Source: Metallyticus violacea
Taxonomy: Eukaryota; Arthropoda; Insecta; Mantodea; Metallyticidae
Reading direction: 5' to 3'
DNA length: 64,000 nucleotides
Assembly (NCBI GenBank): GCA_030762175.1
Contig: CM060846.1
Coordinates: forward strand, 241,833,512 to 241,897,511
Part shown: positions 23,540 through 35,689 of the stretch, one piece after another
Numbering within the stretch: position 1 is the stretch's first letter
How the letters are laid out: each line of letters opens with the position of its first letter
Position numbers and translations under genes: made by a program
The notes under the pieces: model-generated
What the model was told of the DNA's origin: nothing
Databases searched by the model: none
Seen by the model: only the letters and a program-made list of their open reading frames with translations

Positions 23540-24770
23540 CTATATTTCACCGTGAAAATCCCAAACTATTCAAGTTTATATATATTTATTTTTGCGGCTT
23601 TTTGCTTCATTCTGTATATACATGATTTCATCATTTAACAATAATACCAAGGCATACTGTAACTGCCAGGGTACTTGTTCCACTTCTGGCATTACATATT
23701 CACTGAATTCATCTATTATCTCTTATGCTTCTTTTGATGATATTTTGTCACACTCCTGAGAGATAGCAATGACTCACATGGTTAAGGATCATTTCTCCAT
23801 GACCGTGCAACTACAGTACTACTGTCTAAATATTGAATATCAAAGGATCCTGCTGGTGTGTAGTTTAATTTTAATTTTGCATTTCTACGTAAATAACTGT
23901 GTAGTAACACATAGATCTGAACATCTTTCTCGGCTTTCTCCAGTAGTATAGGTTTATAAAGATCTTGGAAAACAAATGCCAATATCCGGCATATAGCATC
24001 CATTTCTCAAAGGATATTGTAGCAAATGATATCTATTTTCATTAGATAATGCTAAAAATGCACAAATAAAGGAAATTGATCGTCTCATGATTTGCTTGCA
24101 TAGCTGGGGTAGATATATGGATAATTGTTACAGAATTGGTCAACATTCTTGGTTCCTGTCTACCAAGGGTATCAATGTCAAGCATCATTACACAACCAAA
24201 CCAATGCTATAGATAGAGCTAGAATGCAGTACTTCTTATCATTACACATATATGTTCACTGTATTTATTCAAAGTATCTAAGGAAGATAATAAGATTATG
24301 ATTTATTTACATTCCATGAGGTTCTTGTACAGTGTATGTAGTTGAGAACAAGTCAAGATGTGAAAAATTGTGCTCCATTTATATACATTTAAAAATAAAG
24401 TATATAAATACACATGCTCAGTAATCTGATACATTTAACAAAATGATTTAAGCAGTAATATAGATTACAAAAGAGCAGTACATTTCATATATTGTCATGT
24501 AAGTAGCATAAAGATAAAAGGAAAGCATTTCAGTTTGGTGTCCGGATAATGTGAAGGAAGTTAAAGAATTACATTGATTACTTTTATTTTTACTGTGGTG
24601 TTTTTTACAACTGTAAAAATAAGAAAATGATTTTGCATCCACATCTTCCATTACTTTGTTCTGCCCTTCAGTCATAGAATACTTCCAATCTGAATCTGAT
24701 TCAAACATTTCTGATTTGGCTGTACAGTTGTGATATAGAAAGCAAAGGTTCTCAACAGTTCACTCCTTTT
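23540..24770. other. Intron sequence, no recognisable feature
   Basis: AT-rich with short stray open frames on both strands; none resembles a known family. Confidence 0.45.
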
Positions 24771-24779
24771 TATGCATAG

Positions 24780-25680
24780 AGATTTGTAGAGTGAAGCGGT
24801 TTTATTGGGGAGGGGGGAAGATTAACGAAGGGTTGGCAATGGATGATGATGTTTATTAATTATGATTGAATTGTGAAATCCAATGAAGTTCTTCTCTCCC
24901 CGCGGCTTCTCGATGCGTTGCCTCGGTGCCACCGGCTAGCTACTTGTATTTGTGTATAGCTGGATGTTTCATTACCTGTTCAGGTTAACGGGTGGAAATA
25001 GTCGGGAAATTGGGAATAAGAAAGCAAAGTTCAAGACTGAAGATGACGCTATTTATTTCCTCTTGTCACTAGTTCAATGTAAAAGATTGTCTTTCTAAGT
25101 TCTGTTGGACGATATTTATTATTGTTTCCCCCTAATCGAACTAATTGTCTATTGCAACATTTTTCTTCTTTTAATTTTGGTTAGTTCAAAAGTCTTTATT
25201 CTTTATATTAAAATTCACTGTCCCGGATCACAATAATCTACGCTTCAATATCACTCGACTCTTTCCTTTACTCAGGGACTGACCATTACTGCCCGATTCC
25301 TTCTTTCCTCCTTGACGGCTCTACACTTACTGCCCTGTAGCTTCGGACCTGTCCTTGGCCTTCCTGTTAACCTGATTTCCTTTTCTCCCTTATGGTTCAA
25401 ACAAGTGTAGAGATCTGCCTTTTTTCACTTTCTATTCTGCAAAGGTCTCCTACTGTTCCCTTCTTTAGGCTAACTAAAAATGAAAGTTAACAGAAACTCT
25501 AGAGAGGCGACCCTTTCTTATACAAAAGAAGTCTTATAACAAAACACACCAAATACAAAGATGACTCCTGGTCATCTGTTCTTTGTCTATTATACAAAAC
25601 TTATTCACCCTCTCTATATTGTCTGGCATCTATTCTAAAAGGTCTGTCGCCAGACTTTCTTTTCTGTTACCCAAAAAATA
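24780..25680. other. GC-richer segment of unknown origin
   Basis: Composition changes visibly: CpG-containing words (ccccgcggcttctcgatgcg near 24900, gtcccggatcac near 25222) appear in otherwise CpG-poor surroundings. No long frame exists. It could be part of a retroelement with its coding part lost, or a non-autonomous repeat. I do not recognise it. Confidence 0.4.
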
Positions 25681-25699
25681 TACAAAAATACACAATGCA

Positions 25700-27470
25700 T
25701 GAATAACTTAACAACTAGCATGAATATACATAAAATGTACACATTAACCATAATACTAATTATCATATTTGGAATTGATCATGTTAACATTTAATATTAT
25801 TTTAATTAGGGACGGCGTCTCATTAATACTGTTTCAAGAGGCATAGTAATTTTCAAGGAAAAACCTAAACTCTTAGGCCCAAAATTAAAATATCAGAAAT
25901 ACAATGTGGCTGGAATATCAATTTATTGGCACAGGAACAGAAAAAAATAATTAACCAAACTTTTCATAGGGGGTGACTTATGAAGCTACAGAGATACTTC
26001 TGGGTTTAATATAAGTTTGACATCAATCTCAGAGTAGGTGATTGGAGATGATATACTAATTTATTTTAAAAAAAAACTAAATAGTTTCTTTTACACACTG
26101 GCAAAATAGTGCTTCGTTACTTGTAGGTTATTTTGTGCAGCTTGAAGAATGTAATGAGAATATTGAATGGATCCTTCTAAAGATAAAGCAGAATAATCAT
26201 TACAGGATAATTTATTGGAACCTGAAGTTGTAATTGTACTTTTTGGTCAGAAGCATATTAAGTTGTGATGAAATTATTTGAAATTTGCATGGATGGAAAA
26301 ACAAAGCAATACATCTGTACTGGAAACAAAAGCAGTGACCAAGAAAATCTCTTCAACCTTAGGGCAAAAACAAAGTTTGTTGGTATGGTGCCATCTCTTA
26401 TTATAATATAAGGATGAGTGAGAGAGTTTGTTAAAGCTTTGCAAAAAATGGGAATTGCTTCAACTAATTAACAAGAAGTATCATCTATCAAAAGCTAGGC
26501 CAAAGGAGGTGTTCTTATTGACTGAAATATAAGAATATAGAAGTATTCCACCCTTTCATTACTGAAGTTCAAAAAAAGTATTGTATTGTTTTAAAAATAT
26601 TAGAATATTTTATATTAATATAAAACATTAATATGAAATGTTGATATTAAAATATTAGTTGCTAATTTCCAGTTTATATTTATTTATTTGTTTAATGCTA
26701 ATTGCATGCTTTATTCCAGTCCAGGCTCAATTGCAAGCCATACAAGCAAATAAGGGTATCCACAATCTGTAAAGGAAATGACATATAATTAAAGTGTGTG
26801 GGTGGGTGGTTTTTTTTTTGGGGGGGGGGGTCACTGTCAACACCTTCAGCTTTGAAGTCAAGTATATCTCATTCAGATAACAAAATGGAGGGAGTATGGG
26901 TTAGTGCTATTCATATGCTCTGCAGAGAAAATAATGTTTACAATTGCAGCTGTTATATGCAGTAGTGCAGTATGTTCTCCTTTCCTCTCCTAAGCATGTA
27001 TGATGAGTCCCACCACTTTTCAGCTAGTGCAAGTAAGAGGCCGTATAGAAAGTATCATACTTTACCTATAGCGTATTATAATTTAAAATATAATTAAACT
27101 CCCAAACTTAAATAACTGAAATTAAAAACTCATCTTATTGATTGTGTATTGCACACTCTTTTTATTATTTAAATATATATTCCTTTATTATACTATAAAA
27201 ACTTTTTATTCATAATTTTTCTTTCGGTTTAAAAAAAAAAATTCACACTTCTTAATTTGTAAATGATTCCTAAAGATTTTTCTGGAGGCTCCAGTGTTTA
27301 ATATTAAATCAATTTTCCCCACATATTATCCCTTCACATTCACAAAAAATATGCATTAACGAAGCATATCCCTCCTTTTCATTATTTCTTTTATTTATTA
27401 ATATATTTTTTCCTTCCTAATTTACCTTTCATTTCTTATAAAATATTAAAATACTCCCTTCAATGAAAAG
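25700..27470. other. Intron sequence, no recognisable feature
   Basis: AT-rich. Homopolymer runs t9 then g11 lie at about 26811-26830. A locally palindromic AT stretch lies at 26580-26655. No gene seen. Confidence 0.45.
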
Positions 27471-27472
27471 CA

Positions 27473-28500
27473 TATAAGAGGGCAGGTCCATAAGTTTTCG
27501 GTTTAACCATTTTCTATGTATGATAAAGACAAAAACTATATTTCACTTTTCAATATAGTTACCCTTTATTGTAATACCTCTCACATCTTTAAATTACATT
27601 TCAACCCCCCCAAAAATAGTCAAGTCTTGTCTGCAAAATGGGCATAAGTGGCATCCATCACTTCATCATTTATAAATTTCCTTCCTCAAAGGTCCTACTT
27701 GAGTTTTAAGAATAGGAAATTGGCACTGGGAGCTAGATCTGGGCTGTAGGGTGGATGGTCAATCTCCTTGAAGCCACATTTCTTCACAGCTTCCTTTGCA
27801 ACAAGAGCTGTGTGCACAAGAGTATTCCTTCACAGTCCCAAAAGATTGTGGCTATGATCTTCTTTGTTGACTGAGTGACCTTGGCCTTTAGAGGCGGTGC
27901 TTCCCAAGTTTATGCCACTCCATTGATTCTCTTTTGGACAAGGAATCATAGTAGAGGACCATAGTTTTATCTCCTGTAACAATGGTTTGCAGAACTTCTC
28001 TCTTGTTGCTATGGCAGAGCTCAAAAAATGCCTGACAACAGATGACTCATTGCTGCTTTTGGACTGAGGAAAGAAGTATAGGCATCCATCTTGTACTAAC
28101 TTTAGTCATGTTTAATTGTTCATGAATAATTCAAAGGGCTGTTATTTTAGAAAGGCCCAACCTTGCTGCTATTTCTGTAACTTTGAGACCCCAGTCTTCC
28201 ATAATTTCTCCTTCCACTAGAGGATATTTTCAGGAGCCTCTAAGGGCCAATTGCACGCTCTTCGTCTTCAATGCTTTCTCAACCCATTCAAAAAAGTTTG
28301 GCCCATTCTTTTGTGGTAGAGTATCAGGGGGATGCTTCCACATATACACAATCCAATCACTGTTTAATTTCATTTGAAGTAAGTCCTAATTTTGTGAAGA
28401 ACTTAATATTAGCTGGATGTCCCATTGTGAACTTATCACAATCTCCTACACATAGCATTCTTTATGCAACTATATCTGAACAACTGGACGTAGAGTTTAA
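27473..28500 (-). mobile_element. Mariner copy M-b, same family as M-a
   Basis: The minus strand carries the family seen at 14373-15548. The terminal sequence gagggcaggtccataagttt starts at about 27478, the C-terminal block ADKTxDYF is near 27625, the GFKEIDHPPYSPDLAPSANF region near 27780-27720, and the first-exon-like HTH region near 28100-28190. The homology continues to about 28495 (the stretch tttatgcaactatatctgaa is shared with M-a at 14510), but the other terminus is missing. Stops and shifts throughout. The copy keeps the SPDLAPS block that M-a has lost by a small deletion. Confidence 0.85.
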
Positions 28501-28994
28501 AGTATTATAAAATTTCCCATCATCATTATATCATTTGTATCTATTTTCTTATTCTGTTAAATCCTTTTTATTTTCTCAGTCTTAAACTCACAACCTTATA
28601 GAAATCAACCACAGAGGAAAGTAAGCACTATTATTGAGCATATTCATCACTCTGAAATCACTATTTCTGCCACATCCACTGAATGCTAACATAATCCATC
28701 ATACTATGGCCTTCCAAATATTTAAGTGTAAATTACTAAATTCATGTTCATAATTTTTCCTCCAATGGCCATTTAAAATAACTTACCCATCACTCTTAAG
28801 AGAAATTATTATAATTATAATACAAACAAAGTTTTGAAATATACTGTTCATTAAATAGCATTGTTGAGTAAAAGAATAGCATATTAAGCTTATTCACAAT
28901 GGCAATATCATATGCACAAATAAGGATCATTCATAACTAATGCACATTATCTAGCTTGTGAATTACTAGAAAATTGAACCACCCTTTTATAACT

Positions 28995-29246
28995 TTACAA
29001 ATTTACAATGATATCATCTTCACAATCACTTTGATCATTTGGTGCTTCTCCATAATCTTCAGTAGGAACTGGTAGACATCTATACCATTCCAAATCTACT
29101 TTTACTGCCCTTCCAGATATCAGCTCATAATTTTGCAGAAGTTTCACCAAGTTACGCCTGTTCTCTTGTGAGTTTACATGCTGCAAGGATAACTCTAAAA
29201 TTTCTTGACCTTCGAAGAAAAGCCTCATTTCATTAGGTTCATCCAC
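28995..29246 (-). CDS. Unassigned 83-codon open frame, antisense
   Basis: Minus-strand frame that looks more protein-like than its surroundings. It starts MDEPNEMRLFFEGQEILELS, has a Leu-rich helical stretch (RRNLVKLLQNYELISGRAVK) and ends in an acidic tail (SDCEDDIIVNL) with a stop. Just upstream on that strand lies gaattag, a possible but poor acceptor with no pyrimidine tract. It could be a terminal exon, a retrocopy, or part of an unknown transposon. It lies directly downstream of an antisense mariner but does not match mariner. No function proposed. Confidence 0.3.
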   Translation of the reverse strand: MDEPNEMRLFFEGQEILELSLQHVNSQENRRNLVKLLQNYELISGRAVKVDLEWYRCLPVPTEDYGEAPNDQSDCEDDIIVNL

Positions 29247-29269
29247 TAATTCATTTCTATGCCATCTTC

Positions 29270-30095
29270 ACATTTACAGCTATTGTTGTGTGTCTAACGA
29301 ACCTTCTTTATTAATGATATTTTCATCTCTCTTATGCCAGCTAGTTTTTGTTGCAACATTTATTATGTCTAAAAGATTTGCATAATATGCTCCAGCGATA
29401 AATGTTCAAGTGGGAAGATAATCAATTAGCAGTACACCCTTGGCAACCCAGAAAATCGACACCATGATCTTCCGGGACGATTCCACTCACGGTGGAGAAT
29501 CGTGATGCTTTCATTGTTTATATCGGTCCTGGTGGCGTAGTGGTAACCATACTTGCCTTGCACCGCCACGGGTGACCGATGTCGTTAAGGCGCGGACTCG
29601 TGAACGGGAGGTCTGGGGTTCGAATCCCACCATGACCGTCCTCGACAGGTTTTTTTCCAGGCTTTCCTCAGTCCTCAGTATGGCTTCCTTCGGAAGGGAA
29701 GTAAAGCGGTGGGTTCCATGTCGTGGATTTACGGCACGTAAAAGAACTTCAAACCTGAAAGAAGAGGCCTTTGAGCAAAATTTATCGGCCGTTTCATGCA
29801 CTGAATTTAATGGAACGCTAATGACCTGAGATGTTAAAGAGCACCCTTATATAAACAAAAGCGACAAAACTTGTTTTGTTTCAGATTTGCAGTAGTGCAC
29901 CCATGTTTCATCATTGGTTACAAATCGACGCATAAAGTCTGCGGATCTCTATGAAAATAGGTCAGACTTTGCCGAGAAATTTGCCTACTTATACGTTTTT
30001 GATAGTCAGCAGTATTGCCCCCGTGTTTGACGCGCTAACGGACTACTGCGTAACTGTAATTCTCAGCACTGCATTATCACGTAGGACAAGATGTG
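29270..30095 (-). mobile_element. Mariner transposase remnant split by a SINE
   Basis: Minus strand, outside in: a decayed region near 30000-29950 (ISANFSAKS), FMRRFVTNDETWVHYC at about 29930-29885 (first catalytic Asp in NDETW), then an interruption by the SINE at 29525-29862, then ASRFS and MVSIFWVAKGVLLIDYLP at about 29485-29425 and AGAYYANLLD near 29390. Rejoined in order these are consecutive blocks of a mariner transposase of the same kind as 41.4-42.5 kb, so the SINE inserted into an existing mariner. The third catalytic block is missing. Confidence 0.75.
29525..29862 (+). repeat. Chimeric tRNA-derived SINE (A head, B head, A body)
   Basis: The first 33 bases (ggtcctggtggcgtagtggt onward) are the SINE-A tRNA-like head as at 55138. 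From about 29558 to 29679 the sequence is the SINE-B head as at 47033 (gccacgggtgaccgatgtcg, box B gggttcgaatccc, then the tttttccagg block). From about 29680 (tatggcttccttcggaaggg) it returns to the SINE-A body and tail (ttacggcacgtaaaagaac, gacctgagatgttaaagagc). It therefore holds two box A-like sequences and one box B. Confidence 0.82.
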
Positions 30096-30102
30096 AGGGG
30101 CA

Positions 30103-33100
30103 GTTGCATGAGCTGTCCACTTCCTACAGGCAATTGGGTCCCTCTATTTTGCTAATGGAGATGTGACGCTAAGGTGAATCTTGTCCAGGCCAAGACATAA
30201 CATAAGCCAAAATGGCGCCAGGAAACAGCCTGCCATCGTAGACAATTGCAGTGATGGAGGACTAACTTTCTACGATGCTTGATATTTCGCACCAAAATGT
30301 AAAAATGTGGATATAGAGGAAGTAATGCACACGATTCCTCGTTACTTAGTAATAACCAGAACGGAAGAAAGTAATTCAGTTGTATTTACTCTTTCATTAT
30401 TCAGAAAGGTTAGATCAAATATCTGGTCCGGTGAAATCCTGCACGCCATTACTCAAGGTTTACTTATAGTTGAGATTCTCAGTTTGTCCCAAACGTTGCT
30501 GAAGGCCACAGATGTCCGGTCCGTATCGAGGAGCATCCCTGAATTCGTCCCGATATCAATTTCAATATACTCAACGGATGTCTGACAGAAATTCAGGGTT
30601 ATCTGGCTGAGTAATGTATAACATCGGTTTATCGAGTGCAGTTGAGGAAAGGTTGAGAAGTGGTACCGTCCCGTACCCTGTTCCTCACTTTTAATATGTC
30701 CTTACTTGCACACAGGATCATTGCTTGGTTTAAGGTAAAAGATATCCGGTCGAACATTCTCAGGCTAATGCGATGCTATCAGTACCACCGTTTTGGCCAC
30801 ACTCGCAAATCTTACATGAGCACTATATCCTGTTGTGCAACTGCGAACAAAATCTCACGAGGGAGCATGTCCATCCGCTCTAGTCTGCGTGAACTGCTGA
30901 ATAGCTGATTCAGCAACGTCTTGCGACTGTCCTCGCTGTTTAAACATGGTTTTCAGCAGCTCCCGATAAAGGAAAATCTTTACTTCTCTGAGGCTCGGTA
31001 ACGCTTTCAAACTCAATTGGGTTTAGTACCGTTCTATTGCTGCCAGTGTGATATCGAAAAGGGACATTAGCGTGCAGATCTGGGAATTAGCTTTCTCCTA
31101 CGTTTCTATTTTTCCAAAAACCTCTAATTGTCGACGCTTTGCCTGTTAAACTTACGACGACCAAGAATGACTTCCTGAAAACGTCCATTTGTAACGATAG
31201 GACTAAGAAGCCGTAAAGTCTTTATTTTCGGAGGTAAAGCTCGCACGACGGGTCTGGAAACAAATCCGCTCGCCGGTCGCCATCACCATCTCTCTCACCT
31301 TCAGCCAATCCCAGATATTCAGCGGTAGAGCCCTCCTTCTAAGGAACTCATGCAGCAAGGCGTGCCTCCTCAGAAATACCGGAAACCCACGCGTCGCAAA
31401 AAGTGTATATTGAATAGCCGTACACCAGCAAAAAAGAAAGAAAGAAAGAAAGAAAGAAATTTCTTGCATAGATTATCCCACCTACACTTGCAATGACTAT
31501 CCTGTCGTGGAATGTACTGGCAAAGCTGAGCTAGAGTTAGTATTGCGGCCTGGGTGCCTGCAGGAGACAAATCTTCCCTTAGGACTTGGTTGTCCCCCGT
31601 GGCTAATCTTAGGTACGTTTTTGGTTTTCACCGGAAGATGGCACTACCGCACATGGCAGAGTGATGTTCTAAGTCCGAGATGACGTTTACAGCTCTCCGA
31701 TGTCTTTGCATTCTCCTTTACAGCCTATATGATTTAACATTTGATTTTCTGGTTTTTTTCTGTCAGCATTGTTTATTTCCTCAGTCTGCTTCGATCTTGA
31801 TCGTCTTCAAGTTCGGTCTGCCCCTTTTCTACTTTGGGGGGATTTTAACGTGCACCATTGCTTATGCGGCTCTTCCATGGAGTGTGAGAGGGGTAGTACG
31901 ATTATCGACGTCTTGGATCCTCTCAATTTGTCTCTTAAACATTGGTGAGCCTTTTTTTTTACCGACTACATAAATACCTCTTCTCATCTCCATCAATCTA
32001 TTCCGTTGCTGTTTTAATTCATCTGATCTGGGCCGTCCTCTCGAATAGTTATTCCAGGGAACACTTTTCGTGCGGATATATCTTCCAACATACGTCCAAA
32101 CCGTGTTCAGAAATGGATGCTCGACAAAGTGAATTGCAGCCTTTTTCCTTCTCTGGCGATTTTCTCCGGTTGTGAATTTGACTGTTGATGCCATGATTGA
32201 GCACCTCGAGAGCCCGATCTTCTCTCGCCATATGCTTCCCGATCCTCTGGTGGACCGATGAGTGCTAGGAGCACGCGGCTTCGCGTATTTCGTTATCAGT
32301 ATCACCATACTCTGGAGAATATGATCCGTTACAAGTAGCTGCGCGTTGAATACTGTAGCTTAGCAAAAGGGCGTGTTGAGTTCTTTTGTTCCTACTTTTA
32401 ACAGTTTGACGCGTTCGTCTGTTTTCTGGGATAAGGTACATCGTGTTGCCGTTAAGTTTGGTTATTCACCCTTATCCGGCCTTAATGTTCAAAACAATGT
32501 TTCTCAGTTGACATTACTGATACGCTAGGGAGCACTTTTTCCAAGGTTTCGAGCTAAGTTCTACCTTCCGGAGTTTCGCTCATTTTGTCTCAGGTGGGGT
32601 CTAATGGCTTCTTCTTTGCCTCTGACAATCATAAAAACTAAAATGCCACTTTTAACGCCTGCAAGTTGGAGTATGCTCTTTCTTCTTCTGGCCATTGCGC
32701 TCCGGGACCGGATAGTGTACATGTTGCTATGTTGTAGCACCTTTAAGCTGAAACCAAAGCTTTCCTGCCCCAGCTTTTCAGTTGCATCTGGAGTTAGGGG
32801 ACGTTTCCCTGTGCTTGGCGAGTGGCCACTTCCAAACCGATTCCAAAACCACACCACCCTTCCAGCTGCCCACATTTCCTTCACCAGTTGCTTTTGCAAA
32901 GTGGTGGAACGCGTACTTAACGGGCGAATGCTGTGGTGGCTCGAATCTTAGAGCTTACTGAACTACGTCCAATGCGATTTTCACTAGCGGCACTCTTTCA
33001 TAGACTATTTGGTGTCGCTTTCGACTCTACTATTGACACATTTTGGCGAAAGTGCTAAACAGAAGCCATTCTTTGACCTTGAGAAAGTTTGATAACTGTT

Positions 33101-35330
33101 GGAGAATTTGTACCCTTCCCATGCTTCATGAGTGGCGTATTCGCGGCTGACTTTCTATTTTTATTTAGAAACTCATGCAAGGCCGTTTTTTTTTTTATTT
33201 ACTTAAGATTTCCGCTTTATATTGTTTTATTAAGAAAATGGAGTACCTTAAAACTCACTACTCAGTGTGACACTGTTTGCCATTGCTATCAATTCTATCA
33301 CAAAATTTCTACCACCAGGTCTTTCATCCTTGTTGAACTTTGGGATATTTCTAGCTTCTCAGCGTCCTGTCTGTTGGAACGCCGCTTCCAAAGCTGTCTC
33401 GCCCGTCTCAAAGCTTGGAGTATAAACTAGTTTCAGTTTTTTTCCCTGAGAAGATATGAATTTCTGGCGCCGCAAGATGTATCTCATGTCTTCTGTCCAT
33501 CTTGGTCCGGATCCTCTTATTTTCGCATATGTAATGACGTTTCTTGGCTTAGTGTTTGACTGAAAACTATGCTGGCCACCGCATACAACAGCAATCAAAG
33601 ACTTGTGTCAGCATTCTCTATTCATTTTACATGCATTAAATGGTATTACCGTTGAGCTGACCAAAGGATGTATTATCGCCTCTACCGTTCTACAATCCTG
33701 TCTAAACTCGATTATGGATACTAGGTATATGCTTCAGCAATAACTTCAGTAGTTTGTAGCCTTGACTCGATTCATAATCGGGACATCGGGTAGCCATTGG
33801 GGCTTTTCCTACCAGCCCCGTTTATAATCTGTGCGCGGAGGCGGAGTCTTTATATAATTATAATGAAATAACGCTAAAAGAGCATTTTCATCCAAATAAA
33901 TATAAATCTAAAAATGAGGATAATAAAAAGGATTTGAAATAAATCAAGACATTAAAAACCAAAAAAGTTTAGCGGCGACCAACGGTGAGCTATTCCTCTG
34001 ACCTTTCAAAAAGAAATTTTACTTGGTGGGTACGTTTCTATTGGCTTCTCAGCCTCGTCACCCCACCTATGAAGCGTTTTTTATATCTCACTTGACCTAT
34101 ATGCTGCTCGGTCTTTGGCTTAAAAGACACCGGAATATATATTTTGGGAACTTTGAAGGACTGGACGCCCAATTGCCTGTTTTTTCACCGCCGGGAAGCT
34201 CGTTATTGCTGGCCTGCCCCTATCCTCTTTGGGCTGACGTTTCATCCAAGGTCTATGACCACGCCCTCTATTATTTGCTAGTATTTAAGAATGTAATTTT
34301 ATCTCCACAGGCGGTTCAAAATATGACACAGGCATGGGATATGTTTTCGTTTTTAATGGTTTCGGTTTTAGTTTTGGTCTTAACTCTGCCGGCATCTGAT
34401 TGTATGGCGGGACTTCAAACACTCTATAGAGCGTTTTTATGTATACCTGAGATGCGGCTGGATGACTCAAGTTACTTGTTTCGATTCTCACGGTGCCCTT
34501 TTGAGCATTCGTAATCTGTACATCTTCCGCCATTCTACAGAAGGTCTAGGACAGAGTGCATGCCGATGCAAGCGTCATACTCCTATGGTTACCTGTGCAT
34601 GTGGGCATACGGCCGCCACTGATATCGCAGCTAGAATGTCTCTTGAAGCTGCTGTCACGAACCTACTGGCATTTCCTCGGCGGATTTTAGCATATTCTTA
34701 TGGGAGTCAGTCTCTCACGCTGGCATGAGGTGTGGTCTGTGCTCCGAGGAAACAACCTCTGGACAGCAAATCTGTTCCTTTTACTTATTTACTTCTCGCA
34801 TTGATCGTCGATAGGATTTTTTATAGCGTGAGGATTGGGCAATTTGCGTTGCAATTTTAGTTACCGCCATATTTTCAAGGATGATACTGCTCCATTTTCA
34901 CCCTTTACAGTGCGCCACATTTAAATTAAATGTCACCAGCACCTATCCTGATTTTCCTGAGCCTGCGGAGCAGGTCATAGCAGTTGAGTGCATGCTCATT
35001 ATATTAGCCCTTGTAATCTATGGAATACGGTACGATTTATTATGATCTATGTGGCGACTTTTGGTCTTGGTTGTTTTTAGACCAATTCTGAACCAGCTTT
35101 TTGCCTGTGGTAATGCTAGTGTGTAATTTTTACCCTTATTTCCATACTCCTTCGCATGAGGTTTTTCTGTATTTATGACAGATTTTTTTTCTTTCCTATA
35201 TTTCACTTTATCTTACCAGTGTTAATGACTGTATTTTATCACTATCTTAGTCTTTTTTTCCTTTCTGTTTCTTGTTAATGTTTTACTTGGGCACTAATGA
35301 TCTTTGAAGTTTCGTGCTCTCCATCTTCTT
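30103..35330 (+). mobile_element. LINE-1: Jockey-like retrotransposon, nearly complete but decayed
   Basis: Order on the plus strand: 5' region ending in gattgggtccctc-like sequence (shared with 55.4 kb); ORF1 with PRYLVI near 30340 and zinc knuckles starting RCYQYHRFGHTR at about 30771-30806; an apurinic-type endonuclease with LLWGDFNVHH at about 31831-31860; reverse transcriptase with APGPDSVHV near 32700 and a following SGTFP-x-W and PIPKPHHP block near 32800-32850; decayed palm; FLGLVFD near 33540 and AIKDLCQHSLFILHALNGIT near 33590-33650; RNase H near 34310-34620 (YDTGMGYVFVFN, later a PVHVGI block replacing PGHVGI). Known: this is the domain order of Jockey-type elements with RNase H. 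The frame is broken many times. CpG content is clearly above that of the flanks. Confidence 0.82.
31433..31460 (+). repeat. (AAAG)n tract inside LINE-1
   Basis: Seven copies of aaag between the ORF1-like part and the endonuclease-like part of LINE-1. Confidence 0.95.
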
Positions 35331-35342
35331 GCCTTTGGGGAC

Positions 35343-35662
35343 ATCACCCCTGTTCTGTAATCACTTCTTGCCTATTAGACCCAATATCACAAGTTCAATT
35401 CCAGCCAGGTCAAAGGATTTTTTCAGGCATGAACATTTTAAGTATTAATTTTCGAAAAGAATTAAAGCCTCAGGACCCATATCATAGATTTACAACACGA
35501 GGGGAAAAAAATTATTAATAATTAAAAAAAATATCTCAAACCTGAAAGAAGAGGCCTCTGATCAAAATTTATAGGCCATTTCATGCTCTAAATTGAATTT
35601 GGTGCTAATGACCTGAGATGTTAGAGCATCCATAAATAAATCAAATAAGTAAAGAAATCACC
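35343..35662 (+). repeat. SINE-A copy, plus strand
   Basis: Decayed head (gttctgtaatcacttcttgc, box B-like caagttcaattccagccagg), then the family body and the diagnostic 3' part (cctgaaagaagaggcctctg, gctaatgacctgagatgtta, ending taaataaatcaaa). It lies immediately after LINE-1. Confidence 0.75.
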
Positions 35663-35689
35663 ACTGTTTCTTCATGCACCTTAGTCCTT

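Noticed and set aside
34023..34514. 163-codon plus frame and its 82-codon antisense partner
   Set aside because: They lie over the LINE-1 RNase H region in shifted frames; only the RNase H-like reading has family support.
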